Positions 33,078-42,302 are shown, counted from the stretch's first letter. The stretch is DNA of 49,188 nt from Marivita sp. (GCF_017643905.1 NZ_JAEPMO010000009.1:1-49188), one strand, 5' to 3'. Translations and numbers: made by a program. Notes: generated by a model from the letters alone, not told the origin.

Positions 33078-33740
33078 CTATTTCTTAGGGCCGGGGCTGA
33101 AGACCATTTTCTGGTTCGCCTGCTTGTCCCGCGCACCGGTCCACGCGTAACACAAAAGCGCGGGGTTCTGATCTACGACCGTGATACGGTGCCGCTGCTC
33201 GGGCGGGTTGAAGATCAGCGATCCCGGCGCATACACGCCCTGATCGTTTTCCGACACGGCGCCTGACAGGCAGATATAGCTTTCGGAAATGCCGTCATGC
33301 GCATGGGCCGGATAGGTACAGCCCGGCGCAAAAAGAACGAGCCCGAGGATCACTTCGTCTGTGATCACAGGTCCGGTGGGACCGACCAGTTCGGCATAGG
33401 CATAGGTCCGTTCCAGTCCGCGTGGCACTTTTTCGTAGCCGTATTGCCAGACCAGATGGGCCTGCACGCTTTCCAACGCGCGAATGAACGGCGCGTGGCG
33501 TTCCATCCGGCCGTTGTCGAGCGCACGGCGCCAATGGGCTGTGACTGGCTTGGACACGGGGTCATGTTCATGCACTTCGGCATTTGCCTTGATCACCCGA
33601 CTGATCCCGTCGCGGACGGTTTTCTGGTGGCTGCGGATCTTGGCGCTGCCTCCGGCAGACAGACGCCGGTAGAGCTCGTAGTAGTCGCGCAGAAGGTAAA
33701 GCCAGTCCGGGCGGTCCTGAAGACGGGGTTGGTCTGGCAT
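33078..33740 (-). CDS. dddL: Dimethylsulfoniopropionate (DMSP) lyase, DddL type cupin
   Basis: The 220-aa protein resembles DddL of Rhodobacteraceae over its whole length: KIRSHQKTVRDGISRVI, DPVSKPVTAHWRRALD, WQYGYEKVPRGLERTYAYAELVGPTGPV, and the cupin core VLFAPGCTYPAHAHDGISESYICLSGAVSENDQGVYAPGSLIFNPPEQRHRITV. Candidate metal ligands are His146, His148, Glu153 (with Tyr155) and His184, matching the H-x-H, E/Y, H set of the DddL/Q/W cupins. It cleaves DMSP to dimethyl sulfide and acrylate. The gene stands alone, convergent with fabA (26 bases) and divergent from fabB, with no acuI, acuK or dmdA beside it. An AGGA site precedes the ATG. Confidence 0.85.
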   Translation of the reverse strand: MPDQPRLQDRPDWLYLLRDYYELYRRLSAGGSAKIRSHQKTVRDGISRVIKANAEVHEHDPVSKPVTAHWRRALDNGRMERHAPFIRALESVQAHLVWQYGYEKVPRGLERTYAYAELVGPTGPVITDEVILGLVLFAPGCTYPAHAHDGISESYICLSGAVSENDQGVYAPGSLIFNPPEQRHRITVVDQNPALLCYAWTGARDKQANQKMVFSPGPKK

Positions 33741-34012
33741 GGTTGTATCCTGTCTGGCGCGGGCGATTTTGCCGCTGTGTCGCGATTCAGGGCGACGGGT
33801 TCAAGCCCGAACTGTCCCGGCGGTAGCTCGCAGAGGCGCATAATCCAAAGGTTTTTCGCATTTTGTGCCCGATGGGCGCTCTTCTGCCGCCTATCGTGGC
33901 AGTTTCTGATCTGCCGTGGGCCGTCACCGGAAGCCATCCACTGTGTCCAATCTGCTTGCTCCTTCCCCCCACCTTCCCCTACACACGCATGCAACAATTG
34001 TAAGGAGCCGTG
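33741..34012. promoter_or_regulatory. Divergent control region between dddL and fabB
   Basis: About 270 bases with no gene. A strong TAAGGAG site directly precedes fabB. The stretch 33840-33880 (ATAATCCAAAGGTTTTTCGCATTTTG) is AT-rich and may carry the dddL promoter on the minus strand. No clear operator was recognised. Confidence 0.35.
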
Positions 34013-35242
34013 ATGCGCCGTGTTGTCGTGACAGGATTGGGGATTGTTTCATCGATCGGGAACAATGCCGAAGAGGTGGCCGCGAGTCTGAAGGCAGGCC
34101 GCTCGGGGATCACCGCAAATGCCGATATGGCCGAACATGGGTTCCGGTCGCAGGTTGCCGGGGCCATCGATCTGAACGTGGCCGACCATGTCGACAAGCG
34201 TACGTTACGGTTCATGGGGCCGGGTGCGGCCTATGCGCATATCGCGATGGGTCAGGCGATTGCCGATGCGGGGCTGACACCGGACGAGGTGGTGAACCCC
34301 ATGACAGGCCTGATCGCGGGATCGGGCGGGCCGTCGACCAGCGCCATGCTGGCCGCGCATCAGTCTGTACTGAGCACCGGGGCGACCAAGCGGATCGGGC
34401 CGTTTGCGGTGCCCAAGACGATGTCGTCGACGGTCAGCGCCAACCTTGCGACGGCCTACCAGATTAAGGGCATGAATTTCTCGATCACCTCGGCTTGTTC
34501 GACCTCGTTGCATTGCATCGGCATGGCGGCGCAGCAGGTGGCTTTGGGCATGCAGGATGTGATGTTCGCAGGCGGTGGCGAAGAACTCGATTGGACGCTG
34601 TCCTGTCTGTTCGACGCGATGGGTGCGATGTCGTCGAAATACAACGACACGCCCGAGAAAGCGTCGCGCGCGTTTGACGCCGGTCGCGATGGCTTTGTGA
34701 TCTCGGGCGGCGGCGCAATCGTGGTGCTGGAACCGCTGGAACGGGCCTTGGCGCGCGGTGCCACGATCTATGCTGAAGTTACCGGGTTTTCGGCCACGTC
34801 GGACGGCGCTGACATGGTGGCGCCATCGGGCGAAGGCGGCGAACGGGCGATGCGTGGCGCTCTGAAAACGCTGCCAGGGGGGCGCAACGTGAGCTACATC
34901 AACGCACATGGCACCTCGACACCTGTGGGCGATGTTGGTGAGATCGAAGCCGTGCGGCGTGTCTTTGGCGAGGGCAGCACACCCCCGGTAAGCTCCACCA
35001 AGTCGATGACCGGCCACAGCCAAGGTGCGACGGGTGCGCAGGAGGCAATCTACTGCCTGCTCGCGCTGCGGGACGATTTCATCATTCCGTCGATCAACGT
35101 GGAAACACTCGACCCGGCGCTGAAACCGGAAGAGATCGCCACGGAATTGGTGGAAAACGCAGGGCTTGATACGGTGATGACCAATTCTTTCGGGTTCGGC
35201 GGCACCAACGGGTCGATGTTGTTGTCTAAGTACGTAGGTTGA
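34013..35242 (+). CDS. fabB: 3-oxoacyl-ACP synthase I FabB
   Basis: The ATG at 34013, six bases after AAGGAG, is preferred to the GTG at 34010. The 409-aa condensing enzyme has the full catalytic triad: Cys in [13 protein letters not shown] (about residue 162), His in [13 protein letters not shown] and His in [14 protein letters not shown], plus the C-terminal [11 protein letters not shown] loop. FabB elongates saturated acyl chains and the cis-3-decenoyl-ACP made by FabA. It is followed after two bases by fabI, giving a compact fabB-fabI operon. Confidence 0.95.
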   Translation: MRRVVVTGLGIVSSIGNNAEEVAASLKAGRSGITANADMAEHGFRSQVAGAIDLNVADHVDKRTLRFMGPGAAYAHIAMGQAIADAGLTPDEVVNPMTGLIAGSGGPSTSAMLAAHQSVLSTGATKRIGPFAVPKTMSSTVSANLATAYQIKGMNFSITSACSTSLHCIGMAAQQVALGMQDVMFAGGGEELDWTLSCLFDAMGAMSSKYNDTPEKASRAFDAGRDGFVISGGGAIVVLEPLERALARGATIYAEVTGFSATSDGADMVAPSGEGGERAMRGALKTLPGGRNVSYINAHGTSTPVGDVGEIEAVRRVFGEGSTPPVSSTKSMTGHSQGATGAQEAIYCLLALRDDFIIPSINVETLDPALKPEEIATELVENAGLDTVMTNSFGFGGTNGSMLLSKYVG

Positions 35243-35244
35243 AG

Positions 35245-36036
35245 ATGTCGGGACAGTTGCAGGGCAAACGCGGGCTTATCATGGGCGTCGCCAATGAACG
35301 CTCCATCGCGTGGGGGATCGCCAAAGCGATGGCCGAAGCGGGCGCAGAGCTTGCCTTCACCTATCAGGGCGAAGCGTTCGGCAAGCGGCTGGAGCCTCTG
35401 GCGGCAAGTGTCGGGTCGGATTTTATGGTCGATGTCGACGTGACCGATGATGCGTCACTCGATACCGCGTTCGAACAGCTCGCCGCGCGCTGGCCGACGA
35501 TTGATTTCCTTGTCCACGCCATCGCGTTTTCCGACAAGTCTGAACTTCAGGGGCGGATCCTCAACACCAGCCGCGCCAACTTCAAGAATTCGCTGGATAT
35601 TTCGGCCTACAGCTTCATCGACGTGGCGCGCCGGGCGCACCCGTTGATGGTGGAGAACGGCGGCACGCTTCTGACGCTGACCTACATGGGCTCGACCCGC
35701 GTGACGCCCAGCTACAATGTCATGGGCGTGGCCAAGGCCGCATTGGAAGCCTCTGTGCGCTATCTGGCGAACGATCTTGGTCCCGAAGGGATCCGCGTCA
35801 ACGCGATCAGCCCGGGTCCGATGAAGACGCTCGCAGGCGCGGCCATCGGCGGCGCGCGCAAGACGTACAAGCACACGGACATGAACGCGCCTCTGCGGTC
35901 GAATGCGACGCTCGAGGCAGTTGGTGGGACAGCGGTGTATCTTGCGTCGGATGCCGGTGCCTGCACCACGGGCGAGATCATTCGCGTCGATGGTGGGTTC
36001 CATGTTTTGGGCATGCCGCAGTACGAGCATCTTTGA
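35245..36036 (+). CDS. fabI: Enoyl-ACP reductase FabI
   Basis: The start is the ATG at 35245 (MSGQLQGKRGLIMGVANERSIAWGIAKAMAEAGAELAFTYQGEAF); the track's TTG two codons earlier overlaps the fabB stop. The 263-aa SDR enzyme has the FabI-type NADH-binding GVANERSIAWG loop, and the catalytic Tyr-x6-Lys pair in SYNVMGVAKAALEASVRYLA. It reduces enoyl-ACP in the last step of each elongation cycle. A Gly-Phe-type triclosan-binding loop cannot be assessed by eye. It ends the fab cluster. Confidence 0.95.
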   Translation: MSGQLQGKRGLIMGVANERSIAWGIAKAMAEAGAELAFTYQGEAFGKRLEPLAASVGSDFMVDVDVTDDASLDTAFEQLAARWPTIDFLVHAIAFSDKSELQGRILNTSRANFKNSLDISAYSFIDVARRAHPLMVENGGTLLTLTYMGSTRVTPSYNVMGVAKAALEASVRYLANDLGPEGIRVNAISPGPMKTLAGAAIGGARKTYKHTDMNAPLRSNATLEAVGGTAVYLASDAGACTTGEIIRVDGGFHVLGMPQYEHL

Positions 36037-36094
36037 CGCAGTCGGGAACTCTGCCCTGAGTTGACCGTTGTTTCCTGCAAAGGAGACACGTCAA

Positions 36095-36769
36095 ATGACA
36101 TACACGCTGACGCTGCAAAGCATCGAAGCCGTAACGCATGACACGCACCATTTGGTGTTCAACAAACCCGATGGTTACGACTACACACCGGGTCAGGCCT
36201 GCGATTTTGCGCTCGCCAAAGATGGCTGGCGCGATCAGCAGCGTCCCTTCACCTTTACCGGTTTGCCCACTGACTCGACGCTGGAATTTGTCATCAAGTC
36301 TTATCCCGACCACGATGGCGTCACCGAACAGATCGCCAAGATGCAGATGGCAGATCAGGTTGAGATCAGCGATCCGTGGGGCGCCATCGAAGATAAGGGT
36401 CCGGGTGTGTTCATCGCGGGCGGGGCTGGAATTACACCGTTCATCGCCGTGCTGAAACGCCGTTTGCAGACTCATGGATCGCTGGCCGATTGCCACCTGG
36501 TCTTTTCCAACAAGACCGAGAAAGACATCATCTTGCGTGACGCTTTCACGTCGATGTCCGGTCTGAATTGCCACTTTGTTGTAACAGATGAACCCGAAAG
36601 TGAATTGTCACGGGGTCAGATCGACTCGGAATACCTTGCCCCGATCGTCACCCAGACGGATGGCCCGATCTATATCTGCGGGCCGGAACCGATGATCGAC
36701 GACATGTCCAAATGTCTCCGGGACTTGGACGTGTCCGAGCAGCGGATTGTCACCGAAGACCTGAACTGA
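36095..36769 (+). CDS. FAD/NAD(P)H-dependent flavin oxidoreductase of the ferredoxin-NADP reductase fold
   Basis: The start is the ATG at 36095 after GCAAAGGAG; the track's upstream start is not supported. The 224-aa protein has the FAD-binding RPFTFTGLP motif (R-x-[YFW]-[ST]), the NAD(P)-binding GVFIAGGAGITPFIAVLKR and the late IYICGPEPMIDDMSKCL. No iron-sulfur domain is attached. It probably transfers electrons between NAD(P)H and a flavodoxin, ferredoxin or haemoprotein. It lies between fabI and the LOV kinase with a hairpin after it, so it may be a single-gene unit. The physiological partner is unknown. Confidence 0.75.
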   Translation: MTYTLTLQSIEAVTHDTHHLVFNKPDGYDYTPGQACDFALAKDGWRDQQRPFTFTGLPTDSTLEFVIKSYPDHDGVTEQIAKMQMADQVEISDPWGAIEDKGPGVFIAGGAGITPFIAVLKRRLQTHGSLADCHLVFSNKTEKDIILRDAFTSMSGLNCHFVVTDEPESELSRGQIDSEYLAPIVTQTDGPIYICGPEPMIDDMSKCLRDLDVSEQRIVTEDLN

Positions 36770-36795
36770 ACCGTCACCAGAAAATTTAAGATCGT

Positions 36796-36814
36796 CCGCC
36801 GAACCGTTCGGCGG
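36796..36814 (+). terminator. Strong hairpin after the flavin oxidoreductase gene
   Basis: CCGCCGAACCGTTCGGCGG is a near-perfect palindrome 27 bases after the stop codon. It lacks a U-tract (GCGTTCGT follows), so it may be a weak terminator or a 3'-end stabiliser. Confidence 0.4.
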
Positions 36815-36872
36815 GCGTTCGTCACACGAGTGCGCTGTGGGCAGGACCACAGGCGCAATGAGGTAAGTCACG

Positions 36873-37895
36873 ATGGACCGAGAAGTGTCTTTTCAACCGG
36901 GCGACATAAGCAATGAGGATGCGACTGCGATCTTCAGCTCGTCCACAGTCTCCATGGTTCTGACCAATCCCCGTTTGCCCGACAATCCGATTGTATACGT
37001 GAATCGCGCGTTCGAACGGCTGACCGGCTACACGTCAGACATGGCGCTGGGCCGCAATTGCCGATTTCTGCAGGGCGAGCAAACCTCTGCTTCGGCGGTG
37101 AAGGACCTGCGAAACGCTATCGAGAAGCGCGCGGAAATCTCGACCGTTTTGACGAACATCCGCGCAAATGGTGAGCCGTTCCTGAACGCGCTTCTGATTT
37201 CGCCGGTCGTCGATGACACCGGAGAGCTGGTGTACTTTGTGGGGCTCCAAAGCGAAGTCGCCAACGACAAACAGGCGGAACGGCTCAAGCAGTTCGAAAC
37301 CGTCATGGCCGAGATTCAGCACCGCGTTAAAAACCACCTGTCGATGATCCTTGGCCTCATCCGAATGAAGGCGCGCAAAAGCAAAGCGCCTGAGGAATAC
37401 AAAGACCTGTCCCGCCGGATCGAAAGCCTGCAATTGCTCTATGAGGAAATGTCGGCGGCGACGCTGGAACGCAATGACGGCAAGATCAAGCTGGGTGCGT
37501 ATCTCGGCCGTGTCGCCAACGCGATCGCCTATCTCGACAGTCGTCCCGGCGTGCGCATGAACATCCATGTCGAACCGCTCATGGTGGACACGGAAACCGC
37601 TGTGCGGATCGGGTTGATCCTGTCAGAGGTTCTGACCAACGCGATGCAACACGCGTTCCGGGATCAGAAGTCCGGTCTGGTTGAATTGCGGGTGATGCGC
37701 ACGGACAATGGCGGGATGCGCGCAATGGTCACGGACGACGGGGTTGGTCTTCCAGTAGGTGTGACTTGGCCCAATTCGGACGGTTTGGGAGGGCGCATCG
37801 TACAAGGACTCTGCGAGGGTCTGGAGGCTACTCTTCAGGTCACACGGGGCGCCGTGGGAACCATCGTCACATTGGACGTTCCCGTCGCGGATTGA
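36873..37895 (+). CDS. LOV-domain blue-light sensor histidine kinase (HisKA_2 type)
   Basis: The 340-aa protein begins with a PAS/LOV domain: FSSSTVSMVLTNPRLPDNPIVYVNRAFERLTGY then GRNCRFLQGEQTSASAVKDLRNAIEKRAEI. Cys63 in GRNCRFLQG is the residue that forms the light-driven adduct with flavin. A C-terminal kinase follows, with the phospho-His in AEIQHRVKNHLSMILGLIRMKAR (HisKA_2/HWE class) and the ATP-binding block LILSEVLTNAMQHAFRDQKSG ... DDGVGLPVG. There is no membrane segment, so it is cytoplasmic. No response regulator is adjacent; in related bacteria such kinases feed the general stress response (PhyR/EcfG). It ends six bases from a convergent gene. Confidence 0.9.
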   Translation: MDREVSFQPGDISNEDATAIFSSSTVSMVLTNPRLPDNPIVYVNRAFERLTGYTSDMALGRNCRFLQGEQTSASAVKDLRNAIEKRAEISTVLTNIRANGEPFLNALLISPVVDDTGELVYFVGLQSEVANDKQAERLKQFETVMAEIQHRVKNHLSMILGLIRMKARKSKAPEEYKDLSRRIESLQLLYEEMSAATLERNDGKIKLGAYLGRVANAIAYLDSRPGVRMNIHVEPLMVDTETAVRIGLILSEVLTNAMQHAFRDQKSGLVELRVMRTDNGGMRAMVTDDGVGLPVGVTWPNSDGLGGRIVQGLCEGLEATLQVTRGAVGTIVTLDVPVAD

Positions 37896-37901
37896 CCCCG
37901 C

Positions 37902-38768
37902 CTAGAACCACTGGCCTGATTCCATCAGCCCCAAATCCAGCAATTGCCGCGAATGCCATTCGAACGGCACCGAATTGTGCCATCGGAAGGTTTCGATCTC
38001 AAACGCCGATCCCGGATTGCGCTTCAGCGCCTTTGCCGTGCGGAACGTTGCAACCGCCGCCGTGAGGTTGTTGTGCCACGGGCAGGCATAGGTGTTGTAT
38101 TCCTCATCGTTGAACGTGTGATCCGGTCGCAGCTCAAGTTCGGGCTTCGCACGGAACAACGCGATGCGGTCGATCTTTCGGCGCTCCGGCGGAACATGCT
38201 CTTCATAGCGCCACCGCAACCCGCCAAAGAAATCCAATTGCCGTTCCTTGGGATAGTTCGTTGCGGGATCGTTGCGCCCCAGCGCGTAATATCCTGATCG
38301 GTCCATATACGCGTCGTCGATACTGACAGCATTGGGATGGGCCTCAAGATCGCCAGCATAGAGGTCGATGGCATAACACAGCATCGCATCACGGCGCTCT
38401 TCGGTGTGGAAGGCCAGCAATTCACCGATGGTGCGCGTCTCGCAGAATGGAAAGAACAGGTATTCGGCGTTGTAGCATACATAGATCCACACGCCCGGAG
38501 CCTTGGCGATGATGCTGTTTACGATCTCTTCTCGATTGCCTTTTCGGGTGATCTCGCTGTCCACACGAATGACCTTTTCCGCGATATCGCCGGCAAGGTC
38601 GAATTCGCTTGGCATGAAGACAATGTTGGATTTGAAGCCCAAATGAATGTTGTGGCGCAGTGTCGTGTCAATCTCGATCGCGTCCTCCACAAACACCAAT
38701 GCAATCGGCCCCTTGGCCAATGCGCCTGGCGCTTGGGAAAGAAGTTCAGTGATACCTGTGTAACGCAT
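37902..38768 (-). CDS. Conserved protein, possible family 2 glycosyltransferase
   Basis: The start is the ATG at 38768 (MRYTGITELLSQAPGALAKGPIALVFVEDAIEIDTTLRHNIHLGFKS), 288 aa; the track ORF adds 17 residues without support. The beginning (IALVFVEDAIEIDTTLRHNIHLGFKSNIVFMP) recalls the nucleotide-sugar-binding beta-strand of GT-A fold enzymes annotated as family 2 glycosyltransferases in Rhodobacteraceae. A DxD-like position is not certain: VSIDDAYMDRSGYYALGRNDP contains candidates. Rich in aromatic residues; no membrane segments. It is divergent from miaB. Conservation beside miaB is the main context. The function is uncertain. Confidence 0.55.
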   Translation of the reverse strand: MRYTGITELLSQAPGALAKGPIALVFVEDAIEIDTTLRHNIHLGFKSNIVFMPSEFDLAGDIAEKVIRVDSEITRKGNREEIVNSIIAKAPGVWIYVCYNAEYLFFPFCETRTIGELLAFHTEERRDAMLCYAIDLYAGDLEAHPNAVSIDDAYMDRSGYYALGRNDPATNYPKERQLDFFGGLRWRYEEHVPPERRKIDRIALFRAKPELELRPDHTFNDEEYNTYACPWHNNLTAAVATFRTAKALKRNPGSAFEIETFRWHNSVPFEWHSRQLLDLGLMESGQWF

Positions 38769-38881
38769 GAGGGGCCCTCTGCGGGTGTTTTGCACAGAGT
38801 CGGTGAAAAAACCGTGCATTGCAAGATGGGGGTGACATGCGCTATCGCCACGCCCTGAACCCTGCCCCGGAGGATTGGCCC

Positions 38882-40222
38882 ATGTCCGAACCGAAGAAGC
38901 TCTTTATCAAGACCTATGGCTGTCAGATGAACGTGTATGACAGCGAACGTATGGCCGAAGCGCTGGGCGGGCAGGGCTATGTCGAAACGCAGTCGCCCGA
39001 TGACGCGGATATGATCCTGCTCAACACTTGTCACATCCGCGAAAAGGCGGCGGAAAAGGTCTATTCCGAACTGGGCCGGTACAAGGGTCTGAAGGCGGCC
39101 AAGCCCGACCTCAAGATCGGGGTCGCGGGCTGTGTCGCGCAGGCTGAGGGTGAAGAGATCATGCGCCGCCAGCCGATGGTCGATCTGGTGGTCGGTCCGC
39201 AAAGCTATCACCGCCTGCCCGAGCTTGAGGCCAAAACCCGCAACGGCGAAAAGGCGCTCGACACCGATTTCCCCGAAGAGGACAAGTTCGAGGTTCTCAA
39301 GAACCGGCCAAAGGCCAAGCGCGGCCCGACGGCGTTCCTCACGGTACAGGAGGGCTGCGACAAGTTCTGCGCCTTCTGTGTCGTGCCCTATACGCGCGGT
39401 GCCGAGGTCAGCCGCCCCGCCGATCGCATCCTGACCGAAGCGCGTGATCTGGTGGAACGCGGTGTGCGCGAGATCACCCTTCTCGGCCAGAACGTGAACG
39501 CCTATCATGGTTCGGCCCCGAAGGGGACGAACGGGGAGGGTGGTGACTGGTCGCTTGCCCGCCTGATTTGGGCGCTCAACGATATCGACGGGCTGGAACG
39601 CATCCGCTTCACCACCAGCCATCCCAACGACATGACCGATGACCTGATCGAGGCTCACGGCACCTGCCCGAAACTGATGCCCTACCTGCACCTGCCCGTG
39701 CAGTCCGGCTCAGACCGCATCCTCAAGCGGATGAACCGTCAGCACACCGCCGAAAGCTACCTCGCCATCATCGAGAAACTGCGCGCGGCCCGGCCCGACC
39801 TTCTTCTTTCTGGAGACTTCATTGTCGGGTTCCCCGAAGAGACCGAGGAAGATTTCCAGGCAACGCTCGATATCATCCGCGCGTCGAATTACGGCTATGC
39901 CTACAGCTTCAAATACTCCACCCGTCCGGGCACTCCGGCGGCGGAACGCGACCAACTGCCAGAAGACGTCAAGGATGACCGCCTGCAACGCCTGCAAGCG
40001 CTGATCACCGAGCAGCAGAAGGCTGCGCAGGACGCCATGGTCGGTAAAGAGGTCGGCGTTCTGTTCGAAAAGCCGGGCCGCCTGCCGGGCCAGATGGTGG
40101 GCAAATCCGACCATCTTCACGCAGTCCATGTCGAGGCTGACGGACTGACCCCAGGCGACCTGCGCCGCGTCAGGATCATCGACTCCGGGCGTAATTCTCT
40201 TAAGGGGGCGTTGGTCGAATGA
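38882..40222 (+). CDS. miaB: tRNA 2-methylthio-N6-isopentenyladenosine synthase MiaB
   Basis: The start is the ATG at 38882 ([24 protein letters not shown]), giving 446 aa. The N-terminal MTTase domain supplies the first three cluster cysteines ([25 protein letters not shown]), and the radical SAM motif is [17 protein letters not shown]. The C-terminal TRAM domain ends [21 protein letters not shown]. MiaB inserts sulfur and a methyl group at C2 of isopentenyl-A37 in tRNAs reading UNN codons. All six cysteines are present. It is followed by 130 bases before the OmpA-like gene. Confidence 0.95.
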   Translation: MSEPKKLFIKTYGCQMNVYDSERMAEALGGQGYVETQSPDDADMILLNTCHIREKAAEKVYSELGRYKGLKAAKPDLKIGVAGCVAQAEGEEIMRRQPMVDLVVGPQSYHRLPELEAKTRNGEKALDTDFPEEDKFEVLKNRPKAKRGPTAFLTVQEGCDKFCAFCVVPYTRGAEVSRPADRILTEARDLVERGVREITLLGQNVNAYHGSAPKGTNGEGGDWSLARLIWALNDIDGLERIRFTTSHPNDMTDDLIEAHGTCPKLMPYLHLPVQSGSDRILKRMNRQHTAESYLAIIEKLRAARPDLLLSGDFIVGFPEETEEDFQATLDIIRASNYGYAYSFKYSTRPGTPAAERDQLPEDVKDDRLQRLQALITEQQKAAQDAMVGKEVGVLFEKPGRLPGQMVGKSDHLHAVHVEADGLTPGDLRRVRIIDSGRNSLKGALVE

Positions 40223-40351
40223 CACATCATCTACGGGGATGCCGCGATATATAGAGGTTTGGTCTTTCCTGAACCGCAGTCTTTGGTAGTATGAAATGAA
40301 TCGGACGCCCTTTCCCAGGATGAGGCGTCGCCACAGCCGGGGGATGCGGGA

Positions 40352-40882
40352 ATGATAGGGCGGTTGTCCGCATTGGTGGTGAGTATCGCGTTGGCCATGA
40401 CGCAAGGGGCATCGGCCCAGCAAAGCGAACGCTATGTTCCGGGCATTTGGATCGACCCCGACGGGTGCGAACACTGGGTTATGGATGATGGCGCCGAAGG
40501 CTTCATGAGCCCGCATCTGCGCCGCAACGGCACGCCCGTATGCCACAAGGTCAGCCGCTGTGCGATTGTGCCCACAGACACGATGTTCGCCACCGGCAGC
40601 GCGGCAATTGCGCCCGGTGGCGCAGCCAGCCTGCGCAGTTTCTTTGCCGCCAATCCCTCAAATGGCTTCGTGATCGAAGGCCACACCGACAGCCGTGCGT
40701 CCGCCGCGTCGAACATGGCGCTCAGCGAACGCCGCGCCCGCGCGGTCGCTCAGGTCGCCCAGCAGGCCGGTGCACGCATTTATTCGGTGCGGGGTTTCGG
40801 CGAAAGCCGACCTGTCGCGACCAACACAACCGCCGCCGGAATGGCCGAAAATCGCCGGGTGGAAATCCTGTGCCTGCGCTGA
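40352..40882 (+). CDS. OmpA-family periplasmic/outer-membrane protein
   Basis: The 176-aa protein has a signal peptide (MIGRLSALVVSIALAMTQGASAQQ) with no lipobox Cys. After it comes a short motif YVPGIWIDPDGCEHWVMDDGAEGFMSPHLRRNGTPVC, shared with the next gene. The C-terminal OmpA domain reads DTMFATGSAAIAPGGAASLRSFF ... FVIEGHTDSRASAASNMALSERRARAVAQVAQQAGA ... GFGESRPVATN, the peptidoglycan-binding pattern. It probably links the outer layers to the cell wall. It is followed after 11 bases by a small lipoprotein gene, so the two form an operon. Confidence 0.8.
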   Translation: MIGRLSALVVSIALAMTQGASAQQSERYVPGIWIDPDGCEHWVMDDGAEGFMSPHLRRNGTPVCHKVSRCAIVPTDTMFATGSAAIAPGGAASLRSFFAANPSNGFVIEGHTDSRASAASNMALSERRARAVAQVAQQAGARIYSVRGFGESRPVATNTTAAGMAENRRVEILCLR

Positions 40883-40893
40883 GGAGACCCGCC

Positions 40894-41190
40894 ATGATCC
40901 GTGTTGTTGCTCTTGCCGGACTCTGCGTTGCGCTTGCCGGATGCGAAGCCGTCGGCGACGACAAAAGCTTTGATCGGGGCATTGACAGCAAACCGCTCAG
41001 CCAGCTTCAGGCAGGCATCTGGATTGACCCCAATGGCTGCGATCACTGGATCATCGACGATGGCGTCGAAGGCTATCTCTCGCCGCGGCTGAACCCGAAT
41101 GGGACGCCTGTCTGCTCCGGCAATGCAGATGAGCGGAATACCGCGATAGGTGACTTCAAAGGTGGCTCCTCGTTTGGGGACGTATTGTGA
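40894..41190 (+). CDS. Small lipoprotein sharing a motif with the upstream OmpA-like protein
   Basis: The start is the ATG at 40894 with GAGGAGA upstream. MIRVVALAGLCVALAGCEAVGDD gives a lipoprotein signal with Cys17 as the lipid site. The rest, LQAGIWIDPNGCDHWIIDDGVEGYLSPRLNPNGTPVC, repeats almost the same pattern as residues 30-65 of the preceding protein, with two conserved cysteines that could form a disulfide. It has no OmpA domain. It is 98 aa long. The shared module looks like a duplicated domain of unknown function, probably envelope-related. Confidence 0.75.
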   Translation: MIRVVALAGLCVALAGCEAVGDDKSFDRGIDSKPLSQLQAGIWIDPNGCDHWIIDDGVEGYLSPRLNPNGTPVCSGNADERNTAIGDFKGGSSFGDVL

Positions 41191-41265
41191 CGGAAAGGGT
41201 GACCGCTTGCACTGCGTGATGGAACTTGACACCCTGTTCTTGACACCCTTGCACCGGAGACCCGC

Positions 41266-42243
41266 GTGACCACAGACACCTTGTCAGAAGCGCTTGTAGA
41301 ATTCCCAGATAACCGTTTACTCATCGACCTTTGCGGCGAATACGACCGCAACCTCACCGAAATCGAGACCCGCCTTGGGGTTCAGATTCTCCGCCGTGGG
41401 AATCTGTTGGCCATCCACGGCGAACCCGAGGCGCAGTCTGAAGCGCGCGGTGTGCTGATGGCACTCTATCAGCGGCTTGAGCAGGGGCGCAGCGTGTCAC
41501 CAGGCGACATCGACCGCGAATTCCGCATGGCCCCGGACGATGTCGGCCCAGACGCGCAGATCGAAATGTTCGAAGGCGGCCCGGTCGAAATCAAGACCCG
41601 CAAGAAACTGGTGGAGCCGCGCACCGACGCGCAAAAGGCCTATGTCCGGTCGCTCTTCGAACACGAACTGGCCTTTGGCATTGGCCCGGCTGGCACCGGC
41701 AAGACCTATCTTGCGGTTGCCGTCGGCGTGAACATGTTCATCACCGGTCAGGTCGACAAGATCATCCTCAGCCGCCCCGCGGTCGAGGCGGGTGAAAAGC
41801 TGGGTTATCTGCCGGGCGACATGAAAGACAAGGTCGATCCCTACATGCAGCCACTTTACGACGCGCTGAACGATTTTCTGCCGGGCAAGCAGCTGGCCAA
41901 GATGATCGAGGAAAAGGTGATCGAAATCGCGCCTTTGGCCTTCATGCGCGGCCGCACGCTGTCCAATGCCTTTGTCGTTCTCGACGAAGCGCAGAACGCA
42001 ACCTCCATGCAGATGAAGATGTTCCTGACCCGCCTCGGCGAAGGATCGCGCATGGTGATCACCGGCGACCGCACCCAGATCGACCTGCCGCGCGGTGTCG
42101 CCTCGGGGCTTGCGGATGCGGAACGCTTGCTCAAGACGATCCCGAAGATCAGTTTCAACTACTTCACATCGAAGGACGTGGTGCGCCACCCGCTTGTCGC
42201 GGCGATCATCGAAGCCTACGAAAAAGACACGGAAACGCCCTGA
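41266..42243 (+). CDS. ybeZ: PhoH-like P-loop ATPase (YbeZ)
   Basis: Begins at GTG and yields 325 aa. After an N-terminal KH-like region (LCGEYDRNLTEIETRLGVQILRRGN) comes the PhoH core: Walker A FGIGPAGTGKTYLAVAVGV (about residue 140), LSRPAVEAGEKLGYLPGDMKDKVDPYMQPLYDAL, Walker B FVVLDEAQNATSMQMKMFLTRLG and VITGDRTQIDLP. PhoH/YbeZ works with the endoribonuclease YbeY in ribosomal RNA maturation, and ybeY follows directly. The gene order phoH-ybeY-corC-lnt is conserved in proteobacteria. Confidence 0.9.
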   Translation: MTTDTLSEALVEFPDNRLLIDLCGEYDRNLTEIETRLGVQILRRGNLLAIHGEPEAQSEARGVLMALYQRLEQGRSVSPGDIDREFRMAPDDVGPDAQIEMFEGGPVEIKTRKKLVEPRTDAQKAYVRSLFEHELAFGIGPAGTGKTYLAVAVGVNMFITGQVDKIILSRPAVEAGEKLGYLPGDMKDKVDPYMQPLYDALNDFLPGKQLAKMIEEKVIEIAPLAFMRGRTLSNAFVVLDEAQNATSMQMKMFLTRLGEGSRMVITGDRTQIDLPRGVASGLADAERLLKTIPKISFNYFTSKDVVRHPLVAAIIEAYEKDTETP

Positions 42244-42274
42244 TCTTCATCTTGCCGAATAAACTCCGGGGGTT

Positions 42275-42291
42275 CGGGGGCAGAGCCCCCG
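42275..42291 (+). repeat. Small GC palindrome of REP type between phoH and ybeY
   Basis: CGGGGG-cagag-CCCCCG forms a strong short hairpin, preceded by CTCCGGGGGTT. Very similar GGGGGCNNNGCCCCC elements are scattered in Rhodobacteraceae intergenic regions. Only one copy is seen in this window, so its repeat nature is inferred. It may act as an attenuator or mRNA stabiliser inside the operon. Confidence 0.5.
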
Positions 42292-42302
42292 ATGATTAAG
42301 CA

